Assembly (NCBI GenBank): GCA_905203015.1
Contig: CAJKUC010000001.1
Span: 186,001-250,000 of the forward strand
DNA length: 64,000 nucleotides
Origin: an uncultured Christensenella sp.
GTDB taxonomy: Bacteria; Bacillota; Clostridia; Christensenellales; Borkfalkiaceae
Direction: 5' to 3'
The translations under genes and the position numbers were made by a program. This document shows, piece after piece, positions 37,318 through 44,972 of the stretch. Below the pieces are notes generated by a model. That model saw only the letters and a list, made by a program, of their open reading frames with translations. It was not told the DNA's origin and searched no databases. Each line of letters starts with the position of its first letter. The stretch's first letter is position 1.

Positions 37318-37346
37318 ATAATACCACATGTAAAGAAATTTTGCAA
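37318..37346 (-). promoter_or_regulatory. Promoter for the DUF1508 protein gene
   Basis: On the minus strand TTGCAA (37341-37346) and TATTAT (37318-37323) have a 17-base spacer. Confidence 0.65.
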
Positions 37347-37482
37347 GAAGAAAACAATTTTTTTCGTTAAAATTCACGCAATTTTCTTGGTTTTTTGTAA
37401 AAAATCACCGTTTTTTCATATCTTTTCCGCCGTTGCTTTGCCGAGGAAAGAAAGGGGGGATTTCCATAAAAAATTTTTTTTC

Positions 37483-37530
37483 GACAAAAAACTTCCGCCG
37501 CCCGTTTTCTGTTTTCCGAAGCGGCGGAAG
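37483..37530 (-). terminator. Rho-independent terminator of the EF-G-like gene
   Basis: CTTCCGCCGC (37492-37501) pairs with GCGGCGGAAG (37521-37530); on the minus strand it is followed by a T6 run. Confidence 0.85.
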
Positions 37531-37573
37531 CATAGCCCGCGTTATTTTTTCCGAACGTTAATATTCACGAAAA

Positions 37574-39640
37574 TTATTCTTCTTTTTCGGCGGCTCTTTC
37601 CGCGGCGATTTTTTCGGCGAGTTCGCGGGGTACTTCTTCGTAATCGAGAAATTCCGCCGCGAATTTTCCGTTTCCGCGCGTAATCGAACGGAGCGCGGTG
37701 GTGTATTGCAATAATTCCGCCTGCGGCGCTTCCGCAAGAACGATCGTCTTATCGCCGTCGGCGGCGGTGCCCATGATTCTGCCGCGCCGTTTGTTGATAT
37801 CGCCCATCACGTCGCCGAGATAGTCGTTTTTCGCTACGATTTTCAGTTTATAGTACGGTTCCAGCAGCACGGGCTTCGCGTTTTTCAGCCCCTCGCGGAA
37901 CGCAATCGCCGCCGCCGCTTTGAACGCCGCTTCGGAGGAATCCACTTCGTGATACGATCCGTCGTATAATACGGCTTTCACTCCCGTCACGGGATAGCCC
38001 GCCAGAGGGCCTTTTACAAGGCTTTCCCGCAATCCTTTTTCCACGGCGGGGAAGTACGATTTCGGCACTGCGCCGCCCACCACTTCTTCGTCGAAAACGA
38101 ATTCTTCGTCGCACGGCTCGAAACGGATTTTGCAGTGCCCGTATTGTCCGTGTCCGCCCGTTTGCTTCTTGTATTTTCCCTCGGCTTCCGCCGTGCCGCG
38201 TATCGTTTCGCGATAGGCGATTTTCGGCGTGGAGAGTTTCATATTCGCTCCGTAGCGCGCTTTCGCCTTTTTCGATAAAATTTCAAGGTGCGTTTCGCCT
38301 TGCCCGCCCAGCAGTATTTCGCCCGTCTCCGCGTTTTTTTCCACGGAAAAGGTAAGATCTTCTTCTTTCATTTTGTTCAACGCGGCGAAAATTTTATCTT
38401 CTTCGCCTTTCTTTTCCGCGCTCACCGCCATGAAGAACGTGGGGCGGGGGAAGTAAATCGGCGAAAATTTCACTTTCGCGGCGGGATCGCATAACGTATC
38501 GCCCGTGGAAGTGACGGAAAGTTTCGTTACGGCGCAGATGTCGCCCGCTACGGCTTCCGTCACGCTTTCCGTCTTTTTGCCAAGAACGTTGAAAATCTGC
38601 CCGATGCGTTCTTCTTCGCCTTTGTTCGCGTTGAACGCCATGCTGCCGCTTTTTAATACGCCGCGGAAAATTTTAAGATAGGTGGTCTTGCCGGAGAAGG
38701 GATCCACTACGGTTTTGAACGCCTGTGCGGCGAGCGGCGCGGCGGGATCGGGCAGCACGTTCACCACTTTATCCTGAGTAAGATCTTCCGCAAGCGTGTT
38801 CACCCGTTCGTTTGCCTGCGGCATATACGTCACGATTTCGTTGAGCAGGTTGATTACGCCCCGATTGAAAAGCGCGCTTCCCGCCATCACGGGGATAACG
38901 TTTCCCGAGGCGATGCCCACGCGTATGCCGTGAATCATTTCGTCCTTTTGCAGGGTTCCTTCTTCAAAATATTTTTCCAGCAGCGTTTCGTCGTTTTCCG
39001 CCGCCGTTTCCACGAGGCTTTCCCGCATCGCGTTCATCTGATCTTTCAGATTTTCGGGCACGGGAATTTCTTCCGTGCCGTTTACGCGGAATAAGAAGGC
39101 TTTTTCCCGAATGGCGTTCACGCAGCCCTGCATTTTCCCGTTTTCCATAATCGGGATCTGTATCGGAGCCAGTTTTCCCGGGTATTTTTCTTTCAGCGCG
39201 TTCACCGTACCGGGGTAATCCGCGTTTTCCTTATCCATGCCGTTGATAAAGATAATCAAAGGCTTTTTCAACCTCAGGCAGTAATCCACAACGTTTTCCG
39301 CGCCCACGGGTACGCCTCCGTTCGCGCCGATTACAAGCAGAGCGCCGCCCGCCGCCTGCAAGCCTTCGTTCCGTTCGCCCTCGAAATCGTAAAAACCGGG
39401 CAGATCCAGAAGATTGATTTTCACGCCTTTCCATTCGAGATTGGCGCAGGAAAGATATACGGAGGACTTCCGCGCTTTTTCCAGTTCGTCGTAATCCGAA
39501 ACGGTGGTGCCCTCGTCCGATTTCCCCATACGGTCGATCGCGCCCGCACAGAACAGCATGGCTTCCGTCAGCGTCGTTTTTCCCTCGCCGCTGTGGCCGA
39601 TTACGGCAATGTTGCGAATGTTTTCTCCTGATACGTTCAT
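37574..39640 (-). CDS. Elongation factor G-like protein (EF-G paralogue)
   Basis: A 688-aa translational GTPase paralogous to the FusA in this window. G1 is G-H-S-G-E-G-K-T (15-22). G3 is D-L-P-G-F (79-83), with Phe83 where canonical factors have the catalytic His of D-T-P-G-H. G4 is N-G-M-D instead of N-K-M-D. EF-G domains II to V are present, including G-Q-G-E-T-H-L and G-G-H-G-Q-Y-G-H-C. These changes are typical of the FusA2 group, whose role (ribosome rescue, recycling or stress) is not settled. The ATG has AAGGGG upstream; an extension to 39700 would overlap the promoter region. It is transcribed alone. Confidence 0.88.
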   Translation of the reverse strand: MNVSGENIRNIAVIGHSGEGKTTLTEAMLFCAGAIDRMGKSDEGTTVSDYDELEKARKSSVYLSCANLEWKGVKINLLDLPGFYDFEGERNEGLQAAGGALLVIGANGGVPVGAENVVDYCLRLKKPLIIFINGMDKENADYPGTVNALKEKYPGKLAPIQIPIMENGKMQGCVNAIREKAFLFRVNGTEEIPVPENLKDQMNAMRESLVETAAENDETLLEKYFEEGTLQKDEMIHGIRVGIASGNVIPVMAGSALFNRGVINLLNEIVTYMPQANERVNTLAEDLTQDKVVNVLPDPAAPLAAQAFKTVVDPFSGKTTYLKIFRGVLKSGSMAFNANKGEEERIGQIFNVLGKKTESVTEAVAGDICAVTKLSVTSTGDTLCDPAAKVKFSPIYFPRPTFFMAVSAEKKGEEDKIFAALNKMKEEDLTFSVEKNAETGEILLGGQGETHLEILSKKAKARYGANMKLSTPKIAYRETIRGTAEAEGKYKKQTGGHGQYGHCKIRFEPCDEEFVFDEEVVGGAVPKSYFPAVEKGLRESLVKGPLAGYPVTGVKAVLYDGSYHEVDSSEAAFKAAAAIAFREGLKNAKPVLLEPYYKLKIVAKNDYLGDVMGDINKRRGRIMGTAADGDKTIVLAEAPQAELLQYTTALRSITRGNGKFAAEFLDYEEVPRELAEKIAAERAAEKEE

Positions 39641-39721
39641 ATTTCTTTTCCCCTTCACTTTTATTTGTTCTTTCGTTTGCGTTCCGCTTTTTTCTTGCAC
39701 CGCCCGTAAGAACTTTTCTTT

Positions 39722-39750
39722 ATTATACTATATAATATTCGTGATTTCAA
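39722..39750 (-). promoter_or_regulatory. Sigma-A promoter for the EF-G-like gene
   Basis: On the minus strand TTGAAA (39745-39750) and TATAAT (39722-39727) have a 17-base spacer. Confidence 0.75.
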
Positions 39751-39783
39751 GGGGGTAAGCGAAAATTTTTTTCAAAAAATGTA

Positions 39784-39811
39784 AAAAAATCCCGATCTTG
39801 TGCGGATCGGG
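39784..39811 (-). terminator. Hairpin with minus-strand T-run
   Basis: CCCGATC (39791-39797) pairs with GATCGGG (39805-39811); the A7 run on its left is a T-run for minus-strand transcripts. It would stop transcripts running antisense through the nitrilase-like gene. Confidence 0.6.
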
Positions 39812-39940
39812 AAAGATATTCGGCACTTTTTTTCCGTAAAATCCGTATAATGGCAATGGTCGGTATACGGGGCGGAAAGCCGCTTCGTATTGTTTCCGCA
39901 CGGAAAAAAGAACGCGGAAAAAGGGGGCGGATCTCGCGAT

Positions 39941-40612
39941 TTGAAAATCTGTTTCGTACCGAAAGAAAGGCTTTCGGATTTCTGGGATCGTACGGGCGGC
40001 GTGGAAGCCGACGTGATCTTTTTTCCGCTGTTTGAAGATACGATCGTGTCTTACGAAAAAGAACTGCGCGGCGAAACGAACTACTTCGAGGACGTCGCCT
40101 TGCTTTCAAAAGCGTGTAAAAACGTGGTGGTGTGCGGGTATTCCACGTCTACGCGCGGAATCGTGCGCGCTTCGGCGGTGGTGGCGGAAAACGGGCGCAT
40201 TTTAGGCGTTTCCGACGCGCTCGCGAATATCGACGACAAGAGGAACGGCGGCGCGTTTTTAAAAGTGTACGAAACGTCGGCGGGCAGAATCGGAATCGCC
40301 GTAGCGGAAGATCTGTATTTTACGGAAGTGTTCCGCACGCTTGCCGTCTGCGGAAGCGACGTTGCCCTGTGCCCCTGTTCGTCCGCCGCAAGCGGCGCGG
40401 AAACGGTGTTGCTGCGCGCGGCGGCGTTTTCTTACGGTATGCCCGCCTGCCTTTGCTCTCGGGGGTATGCCTGCGTTGCCGATACAAACGGCGAAACGGC
40501 TTTTTCTTCGCCGTGCTCTCCGTCGTTCTATTCCGTCGAACGCGGCGGGGAGTTTCATCTCGTGGAATGGCGGCAACGCGGACTCGTCCGCCGCTCTCAC
40601 GGCACGTATTAA
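39941..40612 (+). CDS. Nitrilase-fold protein lacking the catalytic cysteine
   Basis: A 223-aa protein, shorter than the 260-300 aa usual for carbon-nitrogen hydrolases. The start is a TTG with an AAGGGGGCGG purine-rich site upstream; no in-frame ATG exists early in the frame. The fold is recognisable from F-F-P-L-F-E-D, V-V-C-G-Y-S-T, A-S-A-V-V-A-E-N-G-R-I-L-G-V, G-R-I-G-I-A-V-A-E-D-L and the V-A-D-T-N-G-E end. The segment that normally reads G-x-x-I-C-x-D carries Ala122 in place of the nucleophile. It is therefore probably a pseudoenzyme or degenerating gene. Its stop overlaps the stop of the convergent membrane protein gene. Confidence 0.68.
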   Translation: MKICFVPKERLSDFWDRTGGVEADVIFFPLFEDTIVSYEKELRGETNYFEDVALLSKACKNVVVCGYSTSTRGIVRASAVVAENGRILGVSDALANIDDKRNGGAFLKVYETSAGRIGIAVAEDLYFTEVFRTLAVCGSDVALCPCSSAASGAETVLLRAAAFSYGMPACLCSRGYACVADTNGETAFSSPCSPSFYSVERGGEFHLVEWRQRGLVRRSHGTY

Positions 40613-41253
40613 AGATTCGCGTCGTCGGCGGGCGCAGTCGGTTTTAATTCGGCTGTCACGGAATCGGTCTGCCCGTCATTGTCCGATCCGCCCGAAGTGG
40701 CGCCCGAATCACGGTTTCCCGAAACGGGATTTTCGTTTTCGCCGTTTTTTTCCGCGCCCGATTTCACGTCCGCTCCGTAATCGAGAAGAAGAGATAATAA
40801 TAAATACGCGATCCCTGCGGATACGCCCGCCGTCTCGGAAAAATCCGCGGAAAGTTTCAGAAACGAAGCGACGATTCCCGTTACGATCGCGGCGCAGACG
40901 GGCAGAATGATGTGATAAAAGCCGAGGCTTCGCATTTCTTTCGCCAGCGATTTTTCAAACGGCGTGCCCGCCGCCAGTTCGTGATCGTAAAATTTTAAAG
41001 ATAACGCGCACAGCGCGATCGAAAAACCGCAGTCGATCGCCGCGCATACGCACGCGCCTGCCGCTTCTTTTACGGTGAGCGTTTTTTCTGCGGAAGCCAA
41101 AGCCTCGCGAAAGGCTTCGTTGCCCGAAAGAACGCCGCAGAGGATCGCGCCGATCACGCAGCACGCCGCCCCCGCAATCGACGCTATGTAGCCGATTTTC
41201 AATAAGATTCTGATGATTTTTGCCGCTTTTTGTACGCGATTCAGGCTTTTCAT
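40609..41253 (-). CDS. Four-helix membrane protein of unknown function (DUF2975-like)
   Basis: A 214-aa membrane protein with about four hydrophobic segments (near 18-44, 62-86, 108-134 and 138-160) and a disordered Asp/Ser/Gly-rich cytosolic tail. The central loop F-Y-D-H-E-L-x-x-G-T-P-F resembles the DUF2975 group often encoded beside small XRE regulators. None lies next to it here, although a decayed one is at 6.2 kb. It follows smpB by 21 bases and is probably co-transcribed with it. Function unknown. Confidence 0.72.
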   Translation of the reverse strand: MKSLNRVQKAAKIIRILLKIGYIASIAGAACCVIGAILCGVLSGNEAFREALASAEKTLTVKEAAGACVCAAIDCGFSIALCALSLKFYDHELAAGTPFEKSLAKEMRSLGFYHIILPVCAAIVTGIVASFLKLSADFSETAGVSAGIAYLLLSLLLDYGADVKSGAEKNGENENPVSGNRDSGATSGGSDNDGQTDSVTAELKPTAPADDANL

Positions 41254-41274
41254 ACCTCTTTACGCTCCTTAAAT

Positions 41275-41727
41275 TTAATATCCCGCGTTTTTCACGGCGC
41301 GGTCGGTTTCCCGTTTTACGTCGCGTTCCGCGATAGTCTTTTTCTTGTCGAAGGTGTGTTTGCCTTTGCAAAGCGCCACTTCCATTTTCACGAGAGAATC
41401 TTTGAAATACATTTTCAACGGCACCAGCGTATAGCCTTGACGATTGATTTTTCCCGCGATTTTGGCGATTTCGCCTTTGTGCAGCAGCAACACGCGATCC
41501 CGTCGCGTGTTTTTCGTGGAAAAGGCATCCGATTTATCGTACAACGCGATGTGCATATTTTTCACCACCGCTTTCGATCCCGAAATCAGGCAGAAACTGT
41601 CGTTCATGTTCACAGCGCCCGCGCGCACCGATTTGATTTCGTTGCCTTCCAGCACGATTCCCGCTTCGTATTTGTCCTCGATAAAATATTCAAAACCCGC
41701 AGTTTTGTTCACTGCCACGATCTTCAT
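41275..41727 (-). CDS. smpB: SsrA-binding protein
   Basis: A 150-aa tmRNA partner that delivers tmRNA to stalled ribosomes. N-terminal N-x-x-A-x-F-E-Y-F-I, G-I-V-L-x-G-N-E-I-K-S-V-R, the R-R-D-R-x-L-L-L-H-K segment and a basic C-terminal tail (K-G-K-H-T-F-D-K-K) match the family. AAAGGAG precedes the ATG. It lies downstream of rnr on the same strand. No tmRNA gene was found in this window. Confidence 0.96.
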   Translation of the reverse strand: MKIVAVNKTAGFEYFIEDKYEAGIVLEGNEIKSVRAGAVNMNDSFCLISGSKAVVKNMHIALYDKSDAFSTKNTRRDRVLLLHKGEIAKIAGKINRQGYTLVPLKMYFKDSLVKMEVALCKGKHTFDKKKTIAERDVKRETDRAVKNAGY

Positions 41728-41833
41728 TATATGCTCCTTTCTGATGAAATTTTCTTACTTTTTTATATTTTCGCACCGTATCTTTTTTGCACGGAGGCGG
41801 CGGGCGCCGGAAGAGAAAACGCCTTACCGGAAG

Positions 41834-44191
41834 TTATTTCGCAAGCGAAAAAGTGATTTTTCTCGTGTAGAAATTCACGTCTTCCACGCGGATCCGCACC
41901 GCGTCGCCCAAAGAAAATTTTCTCGTTCCGCCGCCGCGAAGAGTGAAGGTATCGGGATCGAAAACAAAATAGCCGTCGATACTTTCGATCGGCACGAATC
42001 CTTCGATCGCGTTTTTCAGTTCCGCGAAAAATCCGCGTTCCGTCACGCCCGAAATCACGGCGTCGAATTCCTGCGAAATATAATCGGCGAGATATACGGC
42101 GCAGTATAAATCGTCTACGGTTCTTTCCGCTTCTTCCGCGTTCCGTTCGGCGGAAGAAGATTGTTTCGCGCTTTCTGCGGCGCGCTCTTTCAGATAGCGT
42201 GCCTGCCGTTCCGCCGCCGCGGCGATTTTTTCCGCCGTTTCGCCGTTTTCCGCTCCTTCCGCCGCGATGTTCTCAGCCGCGATCGCCGCGAGAGCGGCTT
42301 TGATCGAACGATGTACGAACAAATCGGGGTAGCGGCGTATGGGGGAAGTGAAATGGCAATAACACCCGGAAGCCAGCGCGAAGTGTCCGAGGTTCTTTTC
42401 GTCGTAACGCGCTTTCTGCATGGAACGGAGCACCGCTTTGGAAAGCACGGTTTCTTTTTCTCCGCCCGCCGCTTCCGCAAGCAGTTTCGCGAAATCGCGG
42501 GGAAGCGCTTCTTCGTCGTTCCATTTCGGGCAGAAGCCCAGAAGTTCGGCAAAGCGTTTCAAAGAAGCGGCTTTTTCCGGTGCGGGGGATTCGTGCACGC
42601 GGTATAAGCACGGCGCGCCGCGTTCATATAGAAATTTAGCCACCGTTTCGTTCGTCGTCACCATGAATTGCTCGATCAGGTTGCGCGAAAACGAAGGCTT
42701 GCAATCGGGGATTTCTATGCTGTCGCTCTTTTCGTCGTAGATGATTTTCGTCTCTTTCAGATCAAGCGCCACTTCGCCCGCCCGCTTCCTTTTTTCGGAA
42801 AGGATATTCGTCAGTTCCGCAAATTCTTTCGCCTGTTCGGCAAACAGAGGGAATTTTTCGCACGCGGCGCGATTTCCCGCAAAAATGTCGTCCGTTTCGT
42901 CGTACGTCATCCGATAAGAAGAGCGCACCAGCGATGGGAAGATCGAATACGAAAGCGTTTCGCCGCTCTCGGAAATCAGCGTTTCGCACGTCATCGCGAA
43001 TCTGTCCTCATCCTCGTTTAATGAGCAGCAGCCGTTGGAAAGCGCGCGCGGCAGCATCGGCAGCACGCGATCGGGAAAATATACGCTCGTGCCGCGTTTC
43101 ATTGCCTCTTTGTCAAGTTCGCTTCCCGCCGTCACATAGTGCGAAACGTCGGCGATATGCACGGAAAGGAGATAGTTTTCTCCCTGTTTACGCACGGAAA
43201 CGCCGTCGTCGATGTCCCGCGTGTCCGCGCCGTCTATCGTCACGAAAAATTCTTCGCGCAGATCGCGTCGCAGCGAAAGCAGTTCGCCCGTCCGTTCGTC
43301 GAATAAGCCGCGTGCTTTTATCTCTCCGATCGGCTGCGCCGCCGTTTTTTCGGCTTCCTTCTCCACGCTTTCGGGAAACTCTTCGCGTAAAGAGAACGAA
43401 CGGATGATCGAAAGTTCTTCCGCAAAAAAATCGTCGTCGTCGCCGAGAATTTCCGTGATTTCACCTTCGGGGCATCTTCCCGGAAAATACGCCACGATTT
43501 TCGCCACCGCTTTCACGCCGTTTTTCACGTTTTTGCAGGCGGCGGGCGGAATGTAAATTTCGGAAAAATATTTCCTTTCGTCGGGGAGCAATCTTCCGCC
43601 GCGCCTGTCTTTATAAAACGCGCCGACGATCTCGTTATAGCCGCGCGAAAGGATTTTCACCACTTCGCCCGTGTCGCTTTCTCTGCCGTCTTTTCTGCCA
43701 TTCCCGCGTTTTTCCACGCGCACGAGAACGCGGTCTTTGTGCATCGCGCCGTTTAAATTTTTTGCGGGAATAAATATGTCGCGCCGCGCTTCCCGTCCGC
43801 CCGTCGTATTGTTGATCGGAAGATCGTTCGCGGTATCGTTTTTATCGCGTCCGCGCGAAGAGTTTATCGTATTTTCGGGTGCCGTATCGTCGGGCGGATC
43901 CGGCGTGAAAAACGCAAAGCCGCGTTCGTTTCCCGTCAGTACGCCTTCGTAATATACGGGGCGGGGAAGAGAATACAAGCCGTTTTCGTATTCGATTTCT
44001 CCGCGGCTTACCATGCCCGAAAGCATGGCGGTAAAGAGAGATTTTTTATTCTGCGGCACGCCGCAGTGCTTCCGCAACGTTTCCGCCGTAGCGCCGTCGC
44101 AGGAAGATAAAAACCCGTGTATTTTCCCTCCGAACGAAAAATCGCGCGAAGGGCGGGAATGATAGTGGGGGAAAGAACGAGAAGTCCGCAT
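41834..44191 (-). CDS. rnr: Ribonuclease R
   Basis: A 785-aa 3'-5' exoribonuclease. An N-terminal winged-helix-like region is followed by cold-shock domains, the RNB catalytic domain with D-T-R-D-I-D-D (323-329), and a C-terminal S1 domain (D-A-V-I-S-G-V-T-E-R-G-F-F-A-E). Two family-atypical insertions are visible: a polar Asp/Asn-rich stretch (about 98-138) inside the first cold-shock domain and an Ala/Glu-rich stretch (about 645-700) near the end of the RNB domain. GGAGGA precedes the ATG. Together with SmpB it degrades mRNA on stalled ribosomes in known systems. Confidence 0.94.
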   Translation of the reverse strand: MRTSRSFPHYHSRPSRDFSFGGKIHGFLSSCDGATAETLRKHCGVPQNKKSLFTAMLSGMVSRGEIEYENGLYSLPRPVYYEGVLTGNERGFAFFTPDPPDDTAPENTINSSRGRDKNDTANDLPINNTTGGREARRDIFIPAKNLNGAMHKDRVLVRVEKRGNGRKDGRESDTGEVVKILSRGYNEIVGAFYKDRRGGRLLPDERKYFSEIYIPPAACKNVKNGVKAVAKIVAYFPGRCPEGEITEILGDDDDFFAEELSIIRSFSLREEFPESVEKEAEKTAAQPIGEIKARGLFDERTGELLSLRRDLREEFFVTIDGADTRDIDDGVSVRKQGENYLLSVHIADVSHYVTAGSELDKEAMKRGTSVYFPDRVLPMLPRALSNGCCSLNEDEDRFAMTCETLISESGETLSYSIFPSLVRSSYRMTYDETDDIFAGNRAACEKFPLFAEQAKEFAELTNILSEKRKRAGEVALDLKETKIIYDEKSDSIEIPDCKPSFSRNLIEQFMVTTNETVAKFLYERGAPCLYRVHESPAPEKAASLKRFAELLGFCPKWNDEEALPRDFAKLLAEAAGGEKETVLSKAVLRSMQKARYDEKNLGHFALASGCYCHFTSPIRRYPDLFVHRSIKAALAAIAAENIAAEGAENGETAEKIAAAAERQARYLKERAAESAKQSSSAERNAEEAERTVDDLYCAVYLADYISQEFDAVISGVTERGFFAELKNAIEGFVPIESIDGYFVFDPDTFTLRGGGTRKFSLGDAVRIRVEDVNFYTRKITFSLAK

Positions 44192-44290
44192 CTTTGAAAA
44201 TCCTCCGTAAAAAACCGTAGCCGTAAGCGGCATAACGGCGGCAGACATCGGCGGGCGTAAAGCAAACAGATAAATTCCGCCGCCGATAAA

Positions 44291-44321
44291 GAAAAAAGCG
44301 GCTTAAAATATTTTAAGCCGC
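44291..44321 (-). terminator. Rho-independent terminator after secG
   Basis: A 24-base perfect palindrome (44298-44321, arms GCGGCTTAAAAT and ATTTTAAGCCGC) is followed on the minus strand by T6. It partly separates secG from rnr. Confidence 0.85.
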
Positions 44322-44368
44322 CGTGAAATCGTTAAAATCGCATACGCAGAACAACGTAGAAACGCCGT

Positions 44369-44674
44369 TTACCAGGGGAGTCGCTGCACAACGAAGAATG
44401 CAACGGAAAGAACGCCGAGGATCACAAGGCAGATCCACGTCCATTTCTTCATTCTTTCTTCAATCGATTTGCCTTTGTTCTTGCCGAAGAACGTTTCGCT
44501 CGATCCGCCGAGCGCGTCGATACCCGTGGAATTGCTGGGCTGCATTAAAACGAGAATGATCGAGACGATGGCGGCAATGCCCATCAATGCGATCAGTATG
44601 AAACTGACGGTGCGGTACGCGGCATAGTGCGCGGAGTCCGTCGTAGGTGCGAGTAAAGCAAAAAGATTCGACAT
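44369..44674 (-). CDS. secG: Preprotein translocase subunit SecG
   Basis: A 101-aa protein with two transmembrane helices (about 22-46 and 78-98). They are joined by a loop carrying L-M-Q-P-S-N-S-T-G-I-D-A-L-G-G-S-S-E-T-F-F-G-K-N-K, the family signature. It helps the SecYE channel during protein export. The ATG is chosen from a GAGAGGAC site and the family start. It has its own promoter and heads the secG-rnr-smpB series. Confidence 0.93.
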   Translation of the reverse strand: MSNLFALLAPTTDSAHYAAYRTVSFILIALMGIAAIVSIILVLMQPSNSTGIDALGGSSETFFGKNKGKSIEERMKKWTWICLVILGVLSVAFFVVQRLPW

Positions 44675-44805
44675 AATTATCTGTCCTCTCAGGTCGGTTT
44701 TATACGGGCAAAGCGGGGAATACGCAAAAATCGGAAAAAACATTGCGATCCGCCACGCGGATTCGTTGCGGCAAAATACCGCGGAATCATCCCGTAGCAC
44801 GATAA

Positions 44806-44834
44806 ATTATAGCACACTATCGAAAATAGCGCAA
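44806..44834 (-). promoter_or_regulatory. Promoter for secG
   Basis: On the minus strand TTGCGC (44829-44834) and TATAAT (44806-44811) have a 17-base spacer; the leader is about 125 bases. Confidence 0.68.
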
Positions 44835-44907
44835 CCGTTTTTTGATCGTTTTTTCGCTAAATTTGCGGGAATTTTCCGTAAATTTCCCGAATTGCTGAAA
44901 AGTACGG

Positions 44908-44950
44908 AAAAAAATGCGGAGATTCCGCCTTGAAAAAGCGCAATCTCCGC
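44908..44950 (-). terminator. Rho-independent terminator after gpmI
   Basis: GCGGAGATT (44916-44924) pairs with AATCTCCGC (44942-44950), and on the minus strand a T7 run follows. It ends the pgk-tpiA-gpmI transcript. Confidence 0.8.
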
Positions 44951-44972
44951 AATAACGTCCGTAATATTGTTT

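Larger units (their letters stand above)
37266..37573. other. Gap between the DUF1508 and EF-G-like genes
   Basis: It holds the DUF1508 gene promoter (37318-37346) and the EF-G-like gene terminator (37483-37530). The ~130 bases between are AT-rich without other visible signals. Confidence 0.6.

Noticed and set aside
41728..44368. tmRNA (ssrA) gene near smpB
   Set aside because: No tRNA-like ends or tag-peptide reading frame were seen on either strand around smpB, rnr and secG.
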